A stretch of 64,000 nt of DNA from Strongyloides papillosus (GCA_005656395.1 SRSI01000048.1:1240001-1304000); one strand, 5' to 3'; shown: positions 46,901 through 61,700, numbered from the stretch's first letter. Numbers and translations are program-made. The notes: generated by a model not told the origin, from the sequence alone.

Positions 46901-49900
46901 TTTCTCAGGGAGATCCCAAACAACTTCAGCTGTAGTTGGTGATTTTGGTTCAACACTAACAAATATTTCACCTGGTAATGATTGAGTTACAATAGTTGAT
47001 TTCTCAGACCATCTACTGAATTGTGGTTTAACACCTTCCTCAACAGTTTGTGTTTTCATTTTGATATCCCATCGTGTACCTGGTTGAGAATCGAATGTTA
47101 TTTCACTCTCTCCATCCATTGGTATGTTAACGCTTCCTCTGTTTGTTGTATTTACATATTCTAAGATAAATTCAACTTCATCACATTTCCATGTTTCTTT
47201 GTCTGGATTTTTCCAACTAATATGAACTGTATTAAAGTCTTCAGAGGTTATCTTCAAGTCACTTGGTGGTTCTTCTGGTCTACCACAATTAGTTTTGGCA
47301 TGTGTTTCGGGTCCAGGACTTCCTCGTTTATCATTCTTACCGACAACTCTTAATCTAAAGAAGTATTCTGTAGCTTCTGTCAATTCTTTGACGGCAAGTT
47401 TATAATTGTTATCACGAGAACGATGTCTAACAACATTTCCATACTCCTGCCAATCATTATCATCTTCACCTTTGTACTCAACAACATACCCAACAACATG
47501 ATCAGCTTGATCAGCCTCAACTCCTTGCCATTTAACACCAATAGCAGTTGGTTTAGTAAAATCAATTTCAAGACCATTCTCCAAGACAGGAATATTTTGT
47601 TGTTCGGTCTTGGTTTGAAGAGTATCACTCCACTCACCCCAATCACCACCTTCAACATGTGCCTGCACTTGAATATCATAATCTTCCTCTGGTTCAAGAC
47701 CAGATAAACGATAACAAAGCCTATCTTTTTTGGAGGAATCAGAACATATTAAATCATCAAGTGATACACGAATTTCTTTGAAGTTATATTTGTTACTTGG
47801 TGTATGTCTAACTTTGTACTCATCAATAACACCATTTGGTGGATTTGGTGGTAAGAAAGAAATTTCAACTGCATTAGGGAAACTTTGTTCTTCTCTTAAA
47901 TCACCTGGTGCTGATGGAGCTGATGGGAGGGTTGTGAATTCAAGCCATTCACTGAATGGACCTGCTCCTTTAGAATTTTTAGCTTTAACACGTATCTTAT
48001 ATGTATTATATGGAGCTAAATCATCGAAGAAAACTTTTCTTGTACTAACATGATCTGTCTTATTTTTTCCCCAGATGTCGACTGAAACTAATTCATATTC
48101 ATAATCTGTTATTTTTCCGTTTCTTTCCTCACAATCAATCTCATTCCAAATGACATCAGCTCTTGTAGCGGTAACAGAAACAGTATGTAAGTCATCTGGT
48201 GCTGCTGTTGGTGGGGCTTCTTCTGTTGTAACAAGGATAGGTTTAGACTCCTCTCCAGGTAGTGAGGTATGAGCAGTAACTTTTATTTCATATGTAGCAT
48301 CTGGTAAAAGATCTTTAAGAACTGTATTAGGATCATTTGTATTAACAGTAATTGGTTTAGCATTTTGATCACCACATTCCCCAAGTGATTTTAATTGATA
48401 TGTTACAGTATATCCAGTAATTTCACCATTTGGATTATCTGGTTTTTTCCATGAAACCTGTACAGAATCTGGACCAAGTGCCTTAGCCTTTAATCCAGTT
48501 ACACTTGATGGGGCACCTTCTGGTGTTTTAATTTTAAGCTCATTACTCCAATCAGAGTGTCCAGCATCATTCTCAGAACGTAATCTAAATCTCCATTCTG
48601 TATTTGGTTGGGAATCAAAGAATTTATCAACAACTGATGATGGTAATTCAATTTCTTGTTTTCTACCTTTACCAATGTAGTATTCAATACGATATTTGAT
48701 ATCACCACATCTGTAAAATAAACATTATATTTTTAAAAATAAATCACATTAATTGTTTATTAAATCCATAATTTTTAATGATCAATTGGATATTATAATT
48801 GTAAAATGATTATGATAATATTCCGTGTTTGGTCATACTTAACTAATGTATGTTTAAGAATTTATAAAAATTAGACTTTATAACCAGATTTTACTTATAA
48901 TTAATTTACATCGTTATTTGTTATTTAGATTATATAATGTAAATAATTATATGCATGATAAATATTTAACATTCTGGTTAATATTTAACGTGAACAATAT
49001 TTTATAATGAAAAGGAAATTTAAAATAAAGTCTAAGTAATATTTAGCAAGAAAATAAGTTATCAAAAAATATAATAACTCATGCTAATTTTTAAGTTTAA
49101 ATTTAAAAAAAACATACCTGAATGATTCTTTTGGTGGTGATTGCCAACTAACTTTAACTTGAACATTTGATGGAGCAGATGCTTGAACATTTATTGGTGC
49201 AGCTAATGGTGAATCACAACCAGTTCTTCCTTGAGCTTCAGGTGATGGTTGTGAGGTACGTTGTTTCTTATCAACAACCTTAATTCTAATCAAATATAAT
49301 GTATCAGCTTCAAGACCAACAAGTTTCTTGTGGTAATTTCTTTTAACAGAATCATGCTTAACTATATCTCCATACTCATTCCATACAGAGTTGTCAGAGG
49401 TTCTAAATTCAATAATATATCCACTAATCTTATTCTTTGGATCTGATACAGCTTTCCAGTGTACATTTAAAGAATGTGGTCCTTCACTTGTGACGACTGG
49501 TGCCTCCAAAACGATTGGAATCTTAAATGGAGCTGTTTGGTAGCTAGTCCAAATTTCTGGTCCGTAACCACGTTTAGTACCAGCAGATAATGATACGTTA
49601 TAGTATGTCTCTGGATTAAGATTTTCAAAGATGTAATCAAGTGTAGGGTGGTCAACATAGTAAGTTTGTGGTACACTATTAATATCATCCATTGAAACAA
49701 TATTCAATCTATATTGTGTTATATGACCATGAGGATCAATTGGTGGTACCCATTTAATGTGAAGAGAATGATCAGTTTTTTCAATTAATTCTATAGCTCT
49801 TGGAGCATCAGGTAATACTTGAAGTGTATTAGCAATGACAGCTGAACTCCATGGGCCATATATTCCACCTTCAATTCTAGCAGATACTTGAGCCTTATAT

Positions 49901-52900
49901 TGAAGTCCATTATCAAGTCCTGTTACATTATAACAGAATCTTGCTGTATGTGCTGGACATTTCAATTTTGGATTATGAATATCTAATTCAATTTCATTCC
50001 AAGTGTGTGCATCTAGTAATTTATGTCTAATCTTATAACTATCATGTGGGCCATATGGTGGGTATGGTGGAAGCCATGAAATAACAAAATAGTCTGTTCC
50101 TTCATGTGTTACAACCAAATCTTGTGGTGGTAATGGTGCATCAGCTTTAGCTGTCATTACATCAAGATTCTCGGTGTTTGGACCACCACCAATATTATTG
50201 TATGCCTTGACACGCATAATATATTTTGTATATGGTGTTAATCCTTCAATTGTAATACGACTATCAGATGTATTAGCAATTTGTCTTTCAAGTTTGGCCC
50301 AGTCATCTTGTCCGAGGATTTCATATTCATAATTGATAATATTTCCATGTCTTTGTGAACAATCAACTGGTTCCCATTGGAAGGATATTGAACGTGGTAA
50401 TGTATATGTGTATTGAAGATTCAATGGTGGTGCTGATGGTGGTTGTGCTTCAGTGGAAACTTCTTTTGTCTCCTCTGGTCCTAATTCAGTTGTTCTGGCA
50501 CGAACCTTAACTTCATAAAGAGAATATGGTAAAAGACCAGTTAATGTATACATTAAATCTTTGTGATTATATATTGTAACAAAGTCTCTTGAAACATCTC
50601 TTGGTTCTTCTTCTGGGCAAGCAAGTCTATGTTTAAGTCTATAACTTATATCATATCCAACAATTGTTCCTCTTTGGACTAAAGGACTCTTCCACATAAT
50701 TCTAACTTCATTTGGACTGATAGGTTTAGCTTGGAGATCTCTAACAGCTCCTGGTGCACCTTGTCTTGTTGTTATAGTTTGTGGTGCACTCCATGGTCCT
50801 GGTCCCATTTGATTTGAGAGTCTTACTCTTATTTGCCATTTAGTATTTGGTTCTGATGGGAATGTATAATCAGTTCTATCACCTGGTACTGGTACAATCT
50901 TCTCAGGCATATCACCCATAATATAACCAATCTCAATACTTAATTGATCACAATTCCATGTTGATTTAGCTGGTCTGGACCATGATACACGAACATCATT
51001 CATTGTTGGTGCATCAACTCTAACACCTTGTGGTGCAATTTCTGGTGGTGAACATTTTGTTCTACCCCTTACTTCTGGTGATGGATTTGAGATACGTGCT
51101 TGTTGATCGACAACCTTAACACGGAAATCAATTGGTGAATTTGTTGGTAATGATTCAATTGTTGAGGTATAGGTACGTCTACCAATAATACATGCAACTC
51201 TACGTGGATGTTCTTGCCAGGCACCATTTTCGAGACGGTATTCAATAACAAAGTTTGAACACTTATCAGAGAAATCAACATCCCATTTAATTGTAATAGT
51301 TGTTGGTTTTTCTTCAATTACCATTGGTTTATATGGTAATTCAAGCATCTTCTCTGCATCTGTTTGCATTTCAAGAGATTTAGAATGTGATGGTATACCA
51401 ACAGTTACAGCTTCAACAGTTACCTTATAACGAGTATTTGGTTGAAGTCCTGAGGCAGTATATTGTTTTGTGTCTTTGTCAACAGTATATGTTTGTGGGT
51501 GTCCTCTACCATCTGATGGTACTACGGTAATTCTAAATGATGTACATCTCGTTAAATCCATTGGAGATACATCCCATGAGAAGGTAAGAGAACTTGTTGT
51601 TGATGATATTTTGTTAAGAGATAATACTGAAATTGGTCCAACTCTAGGAGATGTAACAATTTGTGGTTTAGGATTTGTCCATTGTTGCCAATCACCTCCA
51701 CGTACATGTCCTTGTAATTGAACATTGTATTGTTGATCTGGTTGTACATTATCAATTCTTCCACAACCATATCTAGTTCTTGGTGGTGGTGTTGGAAGTT
51801 GTTGTGCACGTAGGAGAGCTTCTTCGCATGGTGAACGTGCTGGGAATTCTTTTTGTTCATATCTATTGGAATTCTTTTGTGAATAACGGCACCTAAATTT
51901 GTCGTGTCTATTATCATCTGGATTTTGCCAAATAACTTGTGCTTCGTTTGTTCCTGATGATACGAGACCAACAATTTCTGGTTGACCATATGATGCAGTA
52001 CCAGTTGTTGCGAAACGAACTTCATTTGACCATGGTCCAGCACCCTTTGATGTGTAAGCACGGACCTTCAAACGGTATTGTGATGCTGGTTGAAGAGCAT
52101 TAATTTGAATTCTATTTCCTCTAGTTGTATCGGAAATTTTTCTTTCTGTTGATCGTGGATCAAGAGGTAATATTTCATATTCATACTCACTTATGTCACC
52201 ATTAGTTTGTAAACATGGTGGTGCTTGCCAAGTAAATTCAACACCAGTATCAGTTGTTTTTGTAATAGTTATATGTGCTGGTGGAGCAGATGGTGTATAA
52301 CTATCAGTTGTAATATCTTGTGTAACTCTTTCACCAGCAGATGTGGTTACAGCAGCAACTCCAACACGGTATTTTGAATGTGGATGAAGTCCAGAAATTG
52401 TGTATGATGGTTGTACTGATTTAACTGTTATTGGTCTTTCAGGTGTTTGATCACACATACCACGTGAAATTAATTGATACGTAATTTCATACGATGTTAT
52501 AATACCGTTAGGATTTACTGGTGGTCTCCATGCTACCTGTATGGCATTAGATGATAATGGTGAAATAACTAAATTTGTAACTGGTCCTGGGGCAGTATCA
52601 AGAGTTTGAACATTCTCAACTCTACTCCATTGAGAGGTACCAGCTGGATTAGCTGATTGAATTTCAAATGTCCATCTGGCAAAAGGTTCTGATTCAAAGA
52701 TAACTTGATTCTCACCACGTGTTATATTTTTAAATCCTTGACTATTTGGTGAGTTATATTTAATAACATACCATAAAGAATCACATCCCCATTCATTTTG
52801 TGGTAATGGTATCCATGAAACTCTTATTTGTGTTGGACCAACAGCATTTACTTTAAAATCAGTTGGTGGTCTTCTGGGTGGTTGGCAAGTCTTTTGATTT

Positions 52901-55900
52901 TGTACTGAAACAGTTCCTGATGTGTAAATAGGTTGTCTTTTATCATTGAAAGCTTTAATTCTAACAACATGTGGATGTTGTGGTGGAAGGGAATGTAAAT
53001 CGGCAGTATATGGTCTTTGAGATCCATAATAACTAATAGGTCTATCTAAAACACTCCATGGTGCATTTGGATTATTTAAATCTCTATACTCAACTTCATA
53101 ATATTTAACCAAACCTTCTGAACCTTCAGTAGCTTTCCATGAAATTCTTGGAAAACCATGTCCTTGACTCAAGAATGGTCCTTCTATTAATTCACCAAAT
53201 GATGGTGTTTTAGTTGTGGCAGTATTACTCCATGATGATTGACCAGCAGAATTGACAGTTCTAATTCTAATTACCCATTGTTGATTAGGTTCAGCATCGA
53301 AAACATGACTTGTTTGTTTACCACTAATTTGTATTGGTCTAATACCTTGAGGTTGATCAACAGCAATCTCATAATCAATACTATTACATCCCCATGAGGA
53401 ATATGATGGTGGTTGGAATGATAATTTAACATGTCTACCATCAACAGCATCTAAATTGACATGTTGTGGTGGTTCAGATGGTGGGGAACATGAAATCTGT
53501 CCTGTTACTTCTGGTGATGTATATAGGATATATGAATTTCTATCTAATGCTTGTACATGAACATTATATCTATTACCTAATTGTAAACCAGATAAAACTT
53601 GTTGATATTTTTGATCATCACCAACATATGGTACTAATTGTCCATATGGTGTCCAACCACTACCAGGAGTTTGGAATTGAACACGATATCCGTAAATATT
53701 TCTACCATTACCTTTAGATTGCCATTGAATAAGAAGATCATTTCCTTTTGGTGTAATTATTGGTTGTGTAATGAGTTCTGAAAATATTTTAAAGTTATAA
53801 TTAGAATATATCAATAATTAGATAAGGGGAATATACACAAAAAAATGGCGGAGCAAATTTTAGTATATATTATCTTAAGATCTGTGTCCCATTTTTTTGT
53901 GCTTAGATAAGGTTAAAGTTAATATTTTTTAGTTGTTTTAGTATGAAAAGGTAATGTTTTTTTATAAATAAAATAATAATTATGTGTAAATAATCATCTT
54001 TTTCAACACAATCAAAGATAATTACAAACCTCCTCTTTGACCAATTGGTCCAAGATCTTCAAATTGATTTTTGTTACTTCGGCACCAATAATCGGTTCGA
54101 GGATCACATATCGTTCTTGAAGATCGGTGGTGGGCTAAAGTATATTATAAAATATTATTAAATCTTTTTGGTAAAATCAACCACTCCATAGCAAGTAAAA
54201 AAAAAGATAAGAAGAACAACATTTAGCACACATGTGAAAGTGAAAAAAAAGATGAAAATATTTTAGTTTGAAAAAAATGTGTTAAAATATTTTTGTTATT
54301 ATTTTTTATTATTGGGATAGGGAAAACGTTACCGATTTTGGATTGAAGAGGAACACTTTCAGAGATGTAACGTGCAGGTTCTGAACTTGGACCTTGTCCT
54401 AAGGCATTTACACTACTCACTGTTAATAACCACTCAGAGGCTTTTGATAATGGCATACGAAGTTCTCTAGTGTTTGCTGAGATCATTTCTTGATATGGTT
54501 CACCATCTAATGTACCATAAATATGGAATTGTGGTAAACATTCAGGATAATCAGAGGGTGCAACCCACCTAAGTGAGATTGTCTCTGAATTTAACTTTAT
54601 CAATTGAACACGATCTGGCTTAACTGTTGGAATTTGACAATAATGAGGAATATTTGGCTTTGGAGTTTCAATAGGTCTTTGAGGTGTTGTCTGGTATTGT
54701 CCATCACGTCTTAATTCAAAAATTTCTTTTGCAGGGTTACCTTTAACACCACTTTCAGTTATGGCTGTTATGGATACATCGTATGAACCAGAACCATGTG
54801 TTGGAAGATCAATAGAATGAATAAAAGATGATCCTGGAACTGTTTCTTTACTAACTACATTTGTACGGAGATCAGTAACAGAAATTTCATATTTATTTAT
54901 AGATACATTACTTAATGGTGGAAGCCATCTAATTTCAATTTTATTGGAATCTTTTTGTGATACAACAACAGAATTTGGTTTAGCTGGTTGAGGTGCCTCT
55001 TCTGGAGCCTCTACAAGAACAAAATATGACGGTGAGGCATGACTTGTCCATGTACCATTATTTAATTCATAGATAACATCACTAGTATATTGTTTACCGA
55101 AATCAAGATCACTTAAATTATGACAAAAATCTTCTGGTGAAGCATTTATATCGCTTGGGCAAGTTAGTTGATTTGGTTTAGCAAGTATCTTTTTCCATTC
55201 ATCATCTTCTGTTCCTTTATATGATAATTTAACATTTTTAATTTTGTTTCTGTGTTCTGGAAGTGGTGTCCAAACAAGGTAATTTTTAGGTGGATCAAGT
55301 ACCAAACGGAGATTATAAATATTATTATCACTAACTTCTAATTGATTACTTTCAAGGGCTGATGCTGGTACAATTTCTTGAATATCAGACCATGGTGAAT
55401 GATCATTAAGAAAACGTGATCTAACTCTAAATGCATATGTTGCTTTTGAATTAAGATTATGGAAAGATGCATGATTATGTCTGGAGTATGTTGGTTGTTC
55501 AGGTACCTCATCTTCCTCAATATCCCAAAAAACATATTCATATCCCTCCAATAAATTATCAACATCATCACATTTTGGTTGTGTCCACATAAATGTTACT
55601 GTTGATGAACCATCAGTCTCATAATTCAAGTTAAGTGGTATACCACTGACACCACTACAACTAGAGTCATCTTTTCTAACTCCAGAAACTGTTGTTTCGA
55701 CACTCCTACTCAATAATTGTTTTTCTTTACCAATTGACATGATGCGAATTGAGAATGAATCAATAAGATCTGATGAGACAATCTCATATTCATTATCTTC
55801 ATTGTTAGCCTTTATTACATGATCAATTGCTTGCCATTTTGAATCATTAGCTGTTCTATACTCAACGAGGAAGTAATCAATTTCACCATTGATATGTGAT

Positions 55901-58711
55901 GGTTTTTTCCAATTAACACGTATATGATGATTTCCATGAACTGAGATTACTGGTTTATCTTCTTTTTTCTTTGAAACAACTATTGAATCTTGACTTGGTG
56001 TATCAACATTAATTGAATATACTTTACTTGGTTCATGATTAACATAAGGAATTACAGCAATATGATATGATGAAGCTGGTTTCAAATTAGTAAATAAATA
56101 CGTTAATTGATTTGGTTGAACACGTAATCTTTCAATCTTTTTAATATCATCATCTAATAATTCTGTAATAATAACCTCATAATGTTGTAATTTATCATCA
56201 TCATGGTGATGCCATGATATACGAACATCACTACTTGAAATATACAAAATACTTATACCATCATATTTTTGTGGGGGTGTACCTCTTGTAGAGATAGCAA
56301 AAGGATCCTCAGACCATGGTCCTTCAACTCTATTTCTATCAATTGCTTTAACTCTAATAATATATTTATTTCCTGGTAATAGATTTGCAATACTTGCAGA
56401 TGGTTGGGTAACTGTTTGCCTATGTACATCAAATTCATTCTCACCAACACCATTTGCCTCAATATAATACTCTCCAATACTACCACATTCTGGTGCATCC
56501 CATGAAACAGCGATACTGTATTGAGTGATATCTTCAAGACGGATATTTCTTGGTGCTGTTACTTTATCTGAATCACACCTTATACTAACAACCTCATTCC
56601 TAGCTCGTATTTCTGCACTTTCAATTAAAATTTCATTGTCTTTTCCAAGAACTTTTATTCTAACTAAGTACGTAACACCAGCTAATAAATATGGGATCTA
56701 TAAAAAATATAATCATTAATGATAATTTAATCATTATTTATTTTTTATTTTAACATTGTATTTAATAAAAGAAAGTTTTTTTTTGTTATTTAGACTTCAA
56801 AAGGTGCTGTTGTTTTTTACCTAAAATTCATATTCAAATTCTATTAATACACAAACTTTAAATTTTACCTATTCGTCATTTGCTTAAATTAATTAATAAA
56901 TAATGTTTAAAATGACTTATGATATTTGTATCATGATTTCTTCAACTTTTTCACTACTAGTAAACAAAGAAATTTAAATATATATTTAAAATAGTTAAAA
57001 CATTTTTATCTATGTCTAATTAATTATTTGAATGCCACAAATTTTTTTACTTCTCAATTAAAATTAAACACTATTTCATTTTTGTTTTTTAATTCAGGCG
57101 CAAATTTACGACAATATTTCTAAAATATTAGTTTGTGTGAGAAATATTGTTAATTACACTTAAAATTTTACCTATCATTTTCTATTACTATTTACCATAT
57201 TTAAATGTGAGAATAATTTTATTATTATATACCACATTATTTTTATCATCATATATTTGATGATATAATATTAGTAAAGGAATGTTTTAAAGAAAAACAA
57301 GTTTTATACAATTAAGCTTCATTTCCATAAATGTAACCCATTTGGATTACTTTTATATTTATAGACGTTATATTTATTTATATTAATATATGTTGTATAA
57401 AAGGTGATTATACTATTAAAACAGTCAATTGTACATTTCTTTTTAAATGACCTTTCCTCAATAACAAAAGTTATTGGTGATAAGAATAAATGGGGTAAAT
57501 CAAGTTTTAATATAACTGTTCTCTTGTTGTAACTTTTATATTATTATTATAATAAAATGATATTATTAATGACAGAAGTTCTTTTAGTAAAATTAATTGG
57601 TTTTTTTTGTTATTTTATAAATTATCGTTTAAACATACCTTTACTCGATATTGGTGATTAGGACCTTCATATGGTATTATACCTTTATGAACATTCCATT
57701 GAGTTTCATCTTCAGCACGAAACTCTACCAAAAAACCTCTGACACTTGACTCAGGATAGTCACCACTTTGAATGCCTTCCCATTCTACAGTAAGTTGAGT
57801 GTCTGTTCCTTGGACTTGTCTTTTAACTCTTAGAGATTTTGTTATATAATTATTATTATTATTGTTATTATTAATTCCTGAATTAGAGTGATTGGAAGTG
57901 TTAAAAAAATTGTTAAAAAAAAGGGTTTAAATTATTTGTTACAATGATCAATTACTTTTTATACATATTATTTTATGTTTAAAATATGATATTTAAAACA
58001 CTATATCAAATACTATTATCAATAACTTGAAGAAACAATATATAATTCTCTCAGAAGTATAGGGATGAGTATATATTTAAGAGGATCTTACCCCAAAACT
58101 TATATATTTAATGATCATCATTCTTAAGGAATGTTAAATATTATAGTTTCAACAACATTTTGTTGTTAGGTGATGAATAAAAATTTTTGAAGGTCTTTAC
58201 AAAAGAATTAAATAATAGTGATATCTGAGTAGAACAGTTATTGCAAATTGTGAGTTATAGTATTGTACTTTTATAAATGATCTTTAGTTATTCTTAATTT
58301 ATTACATTTTGACAACTATTCAATTATTATTATTAACCAGTAAAGAATTTTCTTTTCAATTTAAAAAAAATTTTTTCAATATTTATAAATTACGAAAAAT
58401 TTTATACAGTGTAATAGTATTAAAAATCAATGTTTAATCAAGTAAAATAATAAATGATATAGTGTAAAAATAACATTGATGCAAAGAAGAAATATATTTA
58501 CAGTGAGATTAAAAAATTGTGTTATAACACTGCAATTCATGTCAAAAAAAATCACACAAAATTTAAAAAAAAATATAATGATTTTATATTAAAAAAAGTA
58601 TTAAAACTAACCTTTGCTGCTTTCTAATGGTAGTGAATTGAGGAACAGGAGTCCTAGTAAAAATATGGACACCGTAATCTTAGAACGGTGGCCTTTAGAA
58701 AAAGGACCCAT
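37902..58711 (-). CDS. let-805: Myotactin (LET-805)-like fibronectin type III transmembrane giant
   Basis: In C. elegans, myotactin is an epidermal membrane protein of fibrous organelles that ties muscle to cuticle. I join sixteen exons: 58612-58711, 57639-57877, 54333-56697, 54030-54134, 49118-53777, 44386-48710, 42499-42607, 42189-42446, 41896-42139, 41526-41850, 41074-41406, 40477-40844, 40060-40431, 38360-40013, 38076-38270, 37902-37984. All phases match, giving 5244 residues. The order is a signal peptide (ITVSIFLLGLLFLNSLPL), an RVKR site, about 3,900 residues of fibronectin type III modules, one membrane segment, then a ~1,280-residue cytoplasmic tail with GYxxGFRDA repeats, Ser/Arg-rich parts and a coiled coil. 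The last two introns are GC-AG. The symbol rests on architecture, not alignment. The coiled-coil part (from 40844) could instead be a separate transcript starting at MAMKQSL. Confidence 0.72.
38677..40431 (-). repeat. 63-residue coiled-coil tandem repeats
   Basis: Seven near-identical 189-bp units lie in 38677-40013, with more divergent ones in the preceding exon to 40431. Each unit is three 21-residue (three-heptad) pieces: DKARQAELEKERLAKALQDE-type, EKARQAEREKQRLARALQDE-type, and DRARKAEQDRLNAERLIKDG-type. The strict heptad multiple predicts a long continuous coiled coil or charged single helix. High identity between units implies recent unequal exchange. Confidence 0.85.
41896..42446 (-). 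repeat. Four GYxxGFRDA-type repeats in the cytoplasmic tail
   Basis: Over two exons the tail carries FEEGYARGFRDAKGLG, FHEGYVKGLRDAGLSG, YSPGYMQGFRDGNSG and FRKGYLDGFKDAVNARLG, about 30-45 residues apart. The core is G-Y-x-x-G-[FL]-[RK]-D. I do not know a named domain for it. It sits right behind the membrane segment, so it may be a docking motif. Confidence 0.65.
42499..42607 (-). other. Membrane-segment exon A
   Basis: This 109-bp exon encodes TPYISAGWPWWW, then a run of about ten leucines and AILLTCCLFWCIQG, clearly one membrane span followed by the basic stop-transfer RYRSKRAR of the next exon. It matches exon B in phase, layout and the PWWW and CC motifs. Confidence 0.7.
42734..42839 (-). 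other. Alternative membrane-segment exon B
   Basis: This 106-bp exon (TTTTACAG acceptor, GTGAGT donor) starts and ends in the same phases as exon A at 42499-42607. It encodes VKPWWWYFRAEHVIFM followed by a hydrophobic run ending CLLISLCCLIL. Including both exons would shift the frame, so they should be mutually exclusive. The shared PWWW just before the membrane run suggests duplication of one ancestral exon. Confidence 0.65.
42924..42942 (-). other. Alternative first coding exon (MATHPD)
   Basis: Inside the 1.78-kb intron before the membrane exon, an ATG at 42940-42942 opens six codons ending in a phase-1 GTAAGA donor, the same phase as the last FN3 exon. An in-frame TAG lies upstream. Joined to either membrane exon it would give an isoform with the membrane segment and tail but no FN3 ectodomain. 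Confidence 0.5.
44386..57877 (-). other. Fibronectin type III ectodomain exons
   Basis: Five exons of the myotactin-like gene encode repeated FN3 modules. Each shows the conserved strand-B Trp (VSW.PP or ISWK.P), a Y.I.Y strand C and an L.P.T.Y.(F/I).V strand F. By length there should be roughly forty modules, though I did not mark each boundary. Two exons exceed 4 kb, which is unusual in this compact genome. Several modules carry a W.CD pattern before strand C, suggesting one sub-family spread by duplication. Confidence 0.8.
54030..54134 (-). other. Skippable 105-bp cassette exon in the ectodomain
   Basis: This exon is a multiple of three and is flanked by phase-1 introns on both sides, so it can be skipped without changing frame. 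Its 35 residues (ICDPRTDYWCRSNKNQFEDL) do not look like FN3 and contain two cysteines. It may be a regulated linker between FN3 blocks. Confidence 0.5.
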
Positions 58712-61700
58712 CTATAATGTACTAGGAAAAATCTAATAATAATATTTATAGATATTTTAAAAAAATCACAATAGACGAAATAACAAAGAGTATATATTTT
58801 AAAAATACAACAAAACTATAACAAAAAAGGTATATGGCATAATTAGTTAAATTATTATTACTTAAAACATGTTTTGCAGTAGTGTTAATAGAAAAATTAT
58901 ATGAAGATCAATATATGGGTATAAGAAAAATAGCTTCATATATGTATCCTGAATATCAAGTTAGAATAAAAATAATATAGTATGTCTCATATTTCATAAA
59001 TTATAATATAAACAACAAATCTTAGATAGTTGTAAATAAAAATATTAACATAATGATGAATAAAATTTGATAAATTAGGGAAATCAACTGTTTCTTATAA
59101 TAAATATTTCTCCATCACAAAGTAATAATAAATTAGCGATGATAGTAGTTTAGAAAAGTACTCATATTATAAAAATTAGTATCTTGCTCAATGTTGTTGA
59201 GCAACATATTTAAGAATGACCATATCCGTAAATACGTATTATAATATCAAGTAAACTACTAATGATTAACATGATAATAAATAAAAATTTTTAATAATCG
59301 TACTCACATTATCATTTCACCCTAAGGGTAAATAATTTTTCCAATTATGTTTCAAATTAATTCTTTATTATTATATAATTTGGTTATATATATTATTGTG
59401 ATAAGAAAAAAATTTTTATATATATGTGTGTGCGTGGGAGAAAATCAAATAGAAAAATATAAAAAAAGATCTGAATAATTGTGTATAAGAATATAATATG
59501 AAAGTTATATACAGTTTACATTAAATAGTAGTAAGAATTAGGAAAAGAAAAAATTAGCAGTGATAAAGCTTTTGTTGATTTGAAACACCATAGAGTAGAA
59601 TATAACGTTGAGTACATGAGATAAGAAATATTATTGCGCAAGCTAGAAGACACTCCGTTGAGAAGTATTGAGAAGAAAGTATCTGGTTAGTTGAGGATAA
59701 TGTTATTGGTAACAAAATAAGAGAGAGAGAGATGAGAGCAAGATTGTAACGTAGCTTACAAATAAAAATTAAGAATTGATAAAAAGGTAAAACTTGAAAT
59801 ATTTGAACAAACATATAAAATACTATGATGAGGTTGATTTTATTGAAAGGGAACAATTTAAACATTTCATGACTTAATGTTATTTTTATTGCATTTTTTT
59901 ACAACCTAATTACAATGCCATTATAGGAAAGTTTATAAAACGGTAAAAAGTTTAAGTTTGATTGATTTTACAATTAAAAAAGATATACACATTTATCATA
60001 CTTATTTTCATTTTCTGCCATCGTAATCATTAGGGGGTATATAGTGAAAATTATCTAAATATCATTAGTGATCATTTAGAGATCTTTTTGCCATTACTTC
60101 TCTACGATATAATTTATTACACTATATCAGAAACTCCACCTTTATAAAGAAAATGATGTTGTTGCCTTTTTCCATTTTGGGTCTGTAAACTAACTATTCG
60201 CTGGGAGTGATAGAGACCTTCGGTGATTAAAAATAACGCAATTAAGGTCGTCATTAGAAAAGAGAGACTTTTACAAATATATCAATCTTTTTCTATCTTT
60301 TTTCCGGTACCTTTTAAAAAGGTTCAAGCGATAGAATATTAAAAAGTATCTTGTGTTAGAGGTTATAGTTAAATGAACTGAATAAATGGAAAGTATTTTG
60401 ATATATCAAGAATGGCAAATAGTTTTACAAATTATTTTTTCACTAATTATTTAACCCCACCTTTATATTTTTATTAAAATTAAATATTATGTGAATTTTA
60501 CTACAAAATAGATGAGTAATGTAATAAAAATTATATTTTTAATAAAGTTTAAATGTTAAACATGATACAAAAATATTAAAAGAAAAAAATAGTTATTGAT
60601 AAATATAAACAAGAAATATTTATAAATAAGAAGGGTTTTAAATCGTTTTAAAGTAAACATTAAAAAGGTAATAATATTTACCATGGAAAATATAGTTAGT
60701 TATACATTTTTAATTTTGAGAAATCTTTAAATAAAAGTATCAAGAAGTGGTCCGGTTTTGGATAAGAAAAAGTATATACATTTTGAAAGAGAAACCTATT
60801 CTTTAAAATAAATATGTTAACAAATGTTTAAAGATATTTTTAATATGTGTTGATCAATTAATAGAAATTAATAATGATACTTTTAAATTAATTGTTAAGT
60901 TTTTATTTATGAAAATAAGCCATAATATAACCTTAATTAAACATATAAAATATTGAATAAATTTATTTAATGTTACAAAAGTATATAATGCATAATGACA
61001 GTAAAAAATATATTCCTGAAACTAGAATTTTAATATCTAATATTTATGATATTTAATATATCTCAAAGACAATGCTAAAAATGATAAGGATACAAAAAAA
61101 GTATTCAAACTTTACAGTTTAAATAATGACAAGTAAAAAAGTATATGATTTTAAATAACTTTTATAAGTGTATTTGAATAGAAGCAAGAAAACTGGTGTC
61201 TTATCGAAACGTGTAATACAAATAAGAAGGTGTGATAAGGCTTTGGTTGGATATAGAAGTTATGAAAGGTAAAACTTTCATATGATTGCGCAAAATAACA
61301 TCATCTTTAAAAGACTATTTTCCTCTTACAATAACAAATTTTTATTCATTTAGCCTTAAATAGTCTAGATATATCAAAATTGTTATGACTCACATGTGTA
61401 CCAGGTATTATAATGAATCATTTTAATTCTAAAATATTCGATTAATAAAATAAAAAAAAAGATGATCAATTTTTGAAGTGGGTGGAGAATTAAGGAATAG
61501 TGAAGAAAAAACTATATTGGATTTTTGTTAAATAATCAAAAAAAATCTACTTGTAAATATAATGAATCTTTTTTTGTTGCTATTTATCACCTTGCCACAT
61601 TTATAATTACACTCATATTTTTCATCATTATTAATTAACCCCGCAATCAGGTAAATTATTTATATCGTGAAAAGATTTATCCTTGCGCAATACTTCAAAA

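Noticed and set aside
44606..55571. Many short plus- and minus-strand frames over the FN3 exons
   Set aside because: They are shadows of the FN3 coding frame, with Tyr/Ile/Leu-rich or low-complexity translations and no domains.
59554..59865. 103-codon hydrophobic minus frame
   Set aside because: Composition is what AT-rich DNA gives by chance, with no recognisable membrane-protein pattern. It is kept only as a note.
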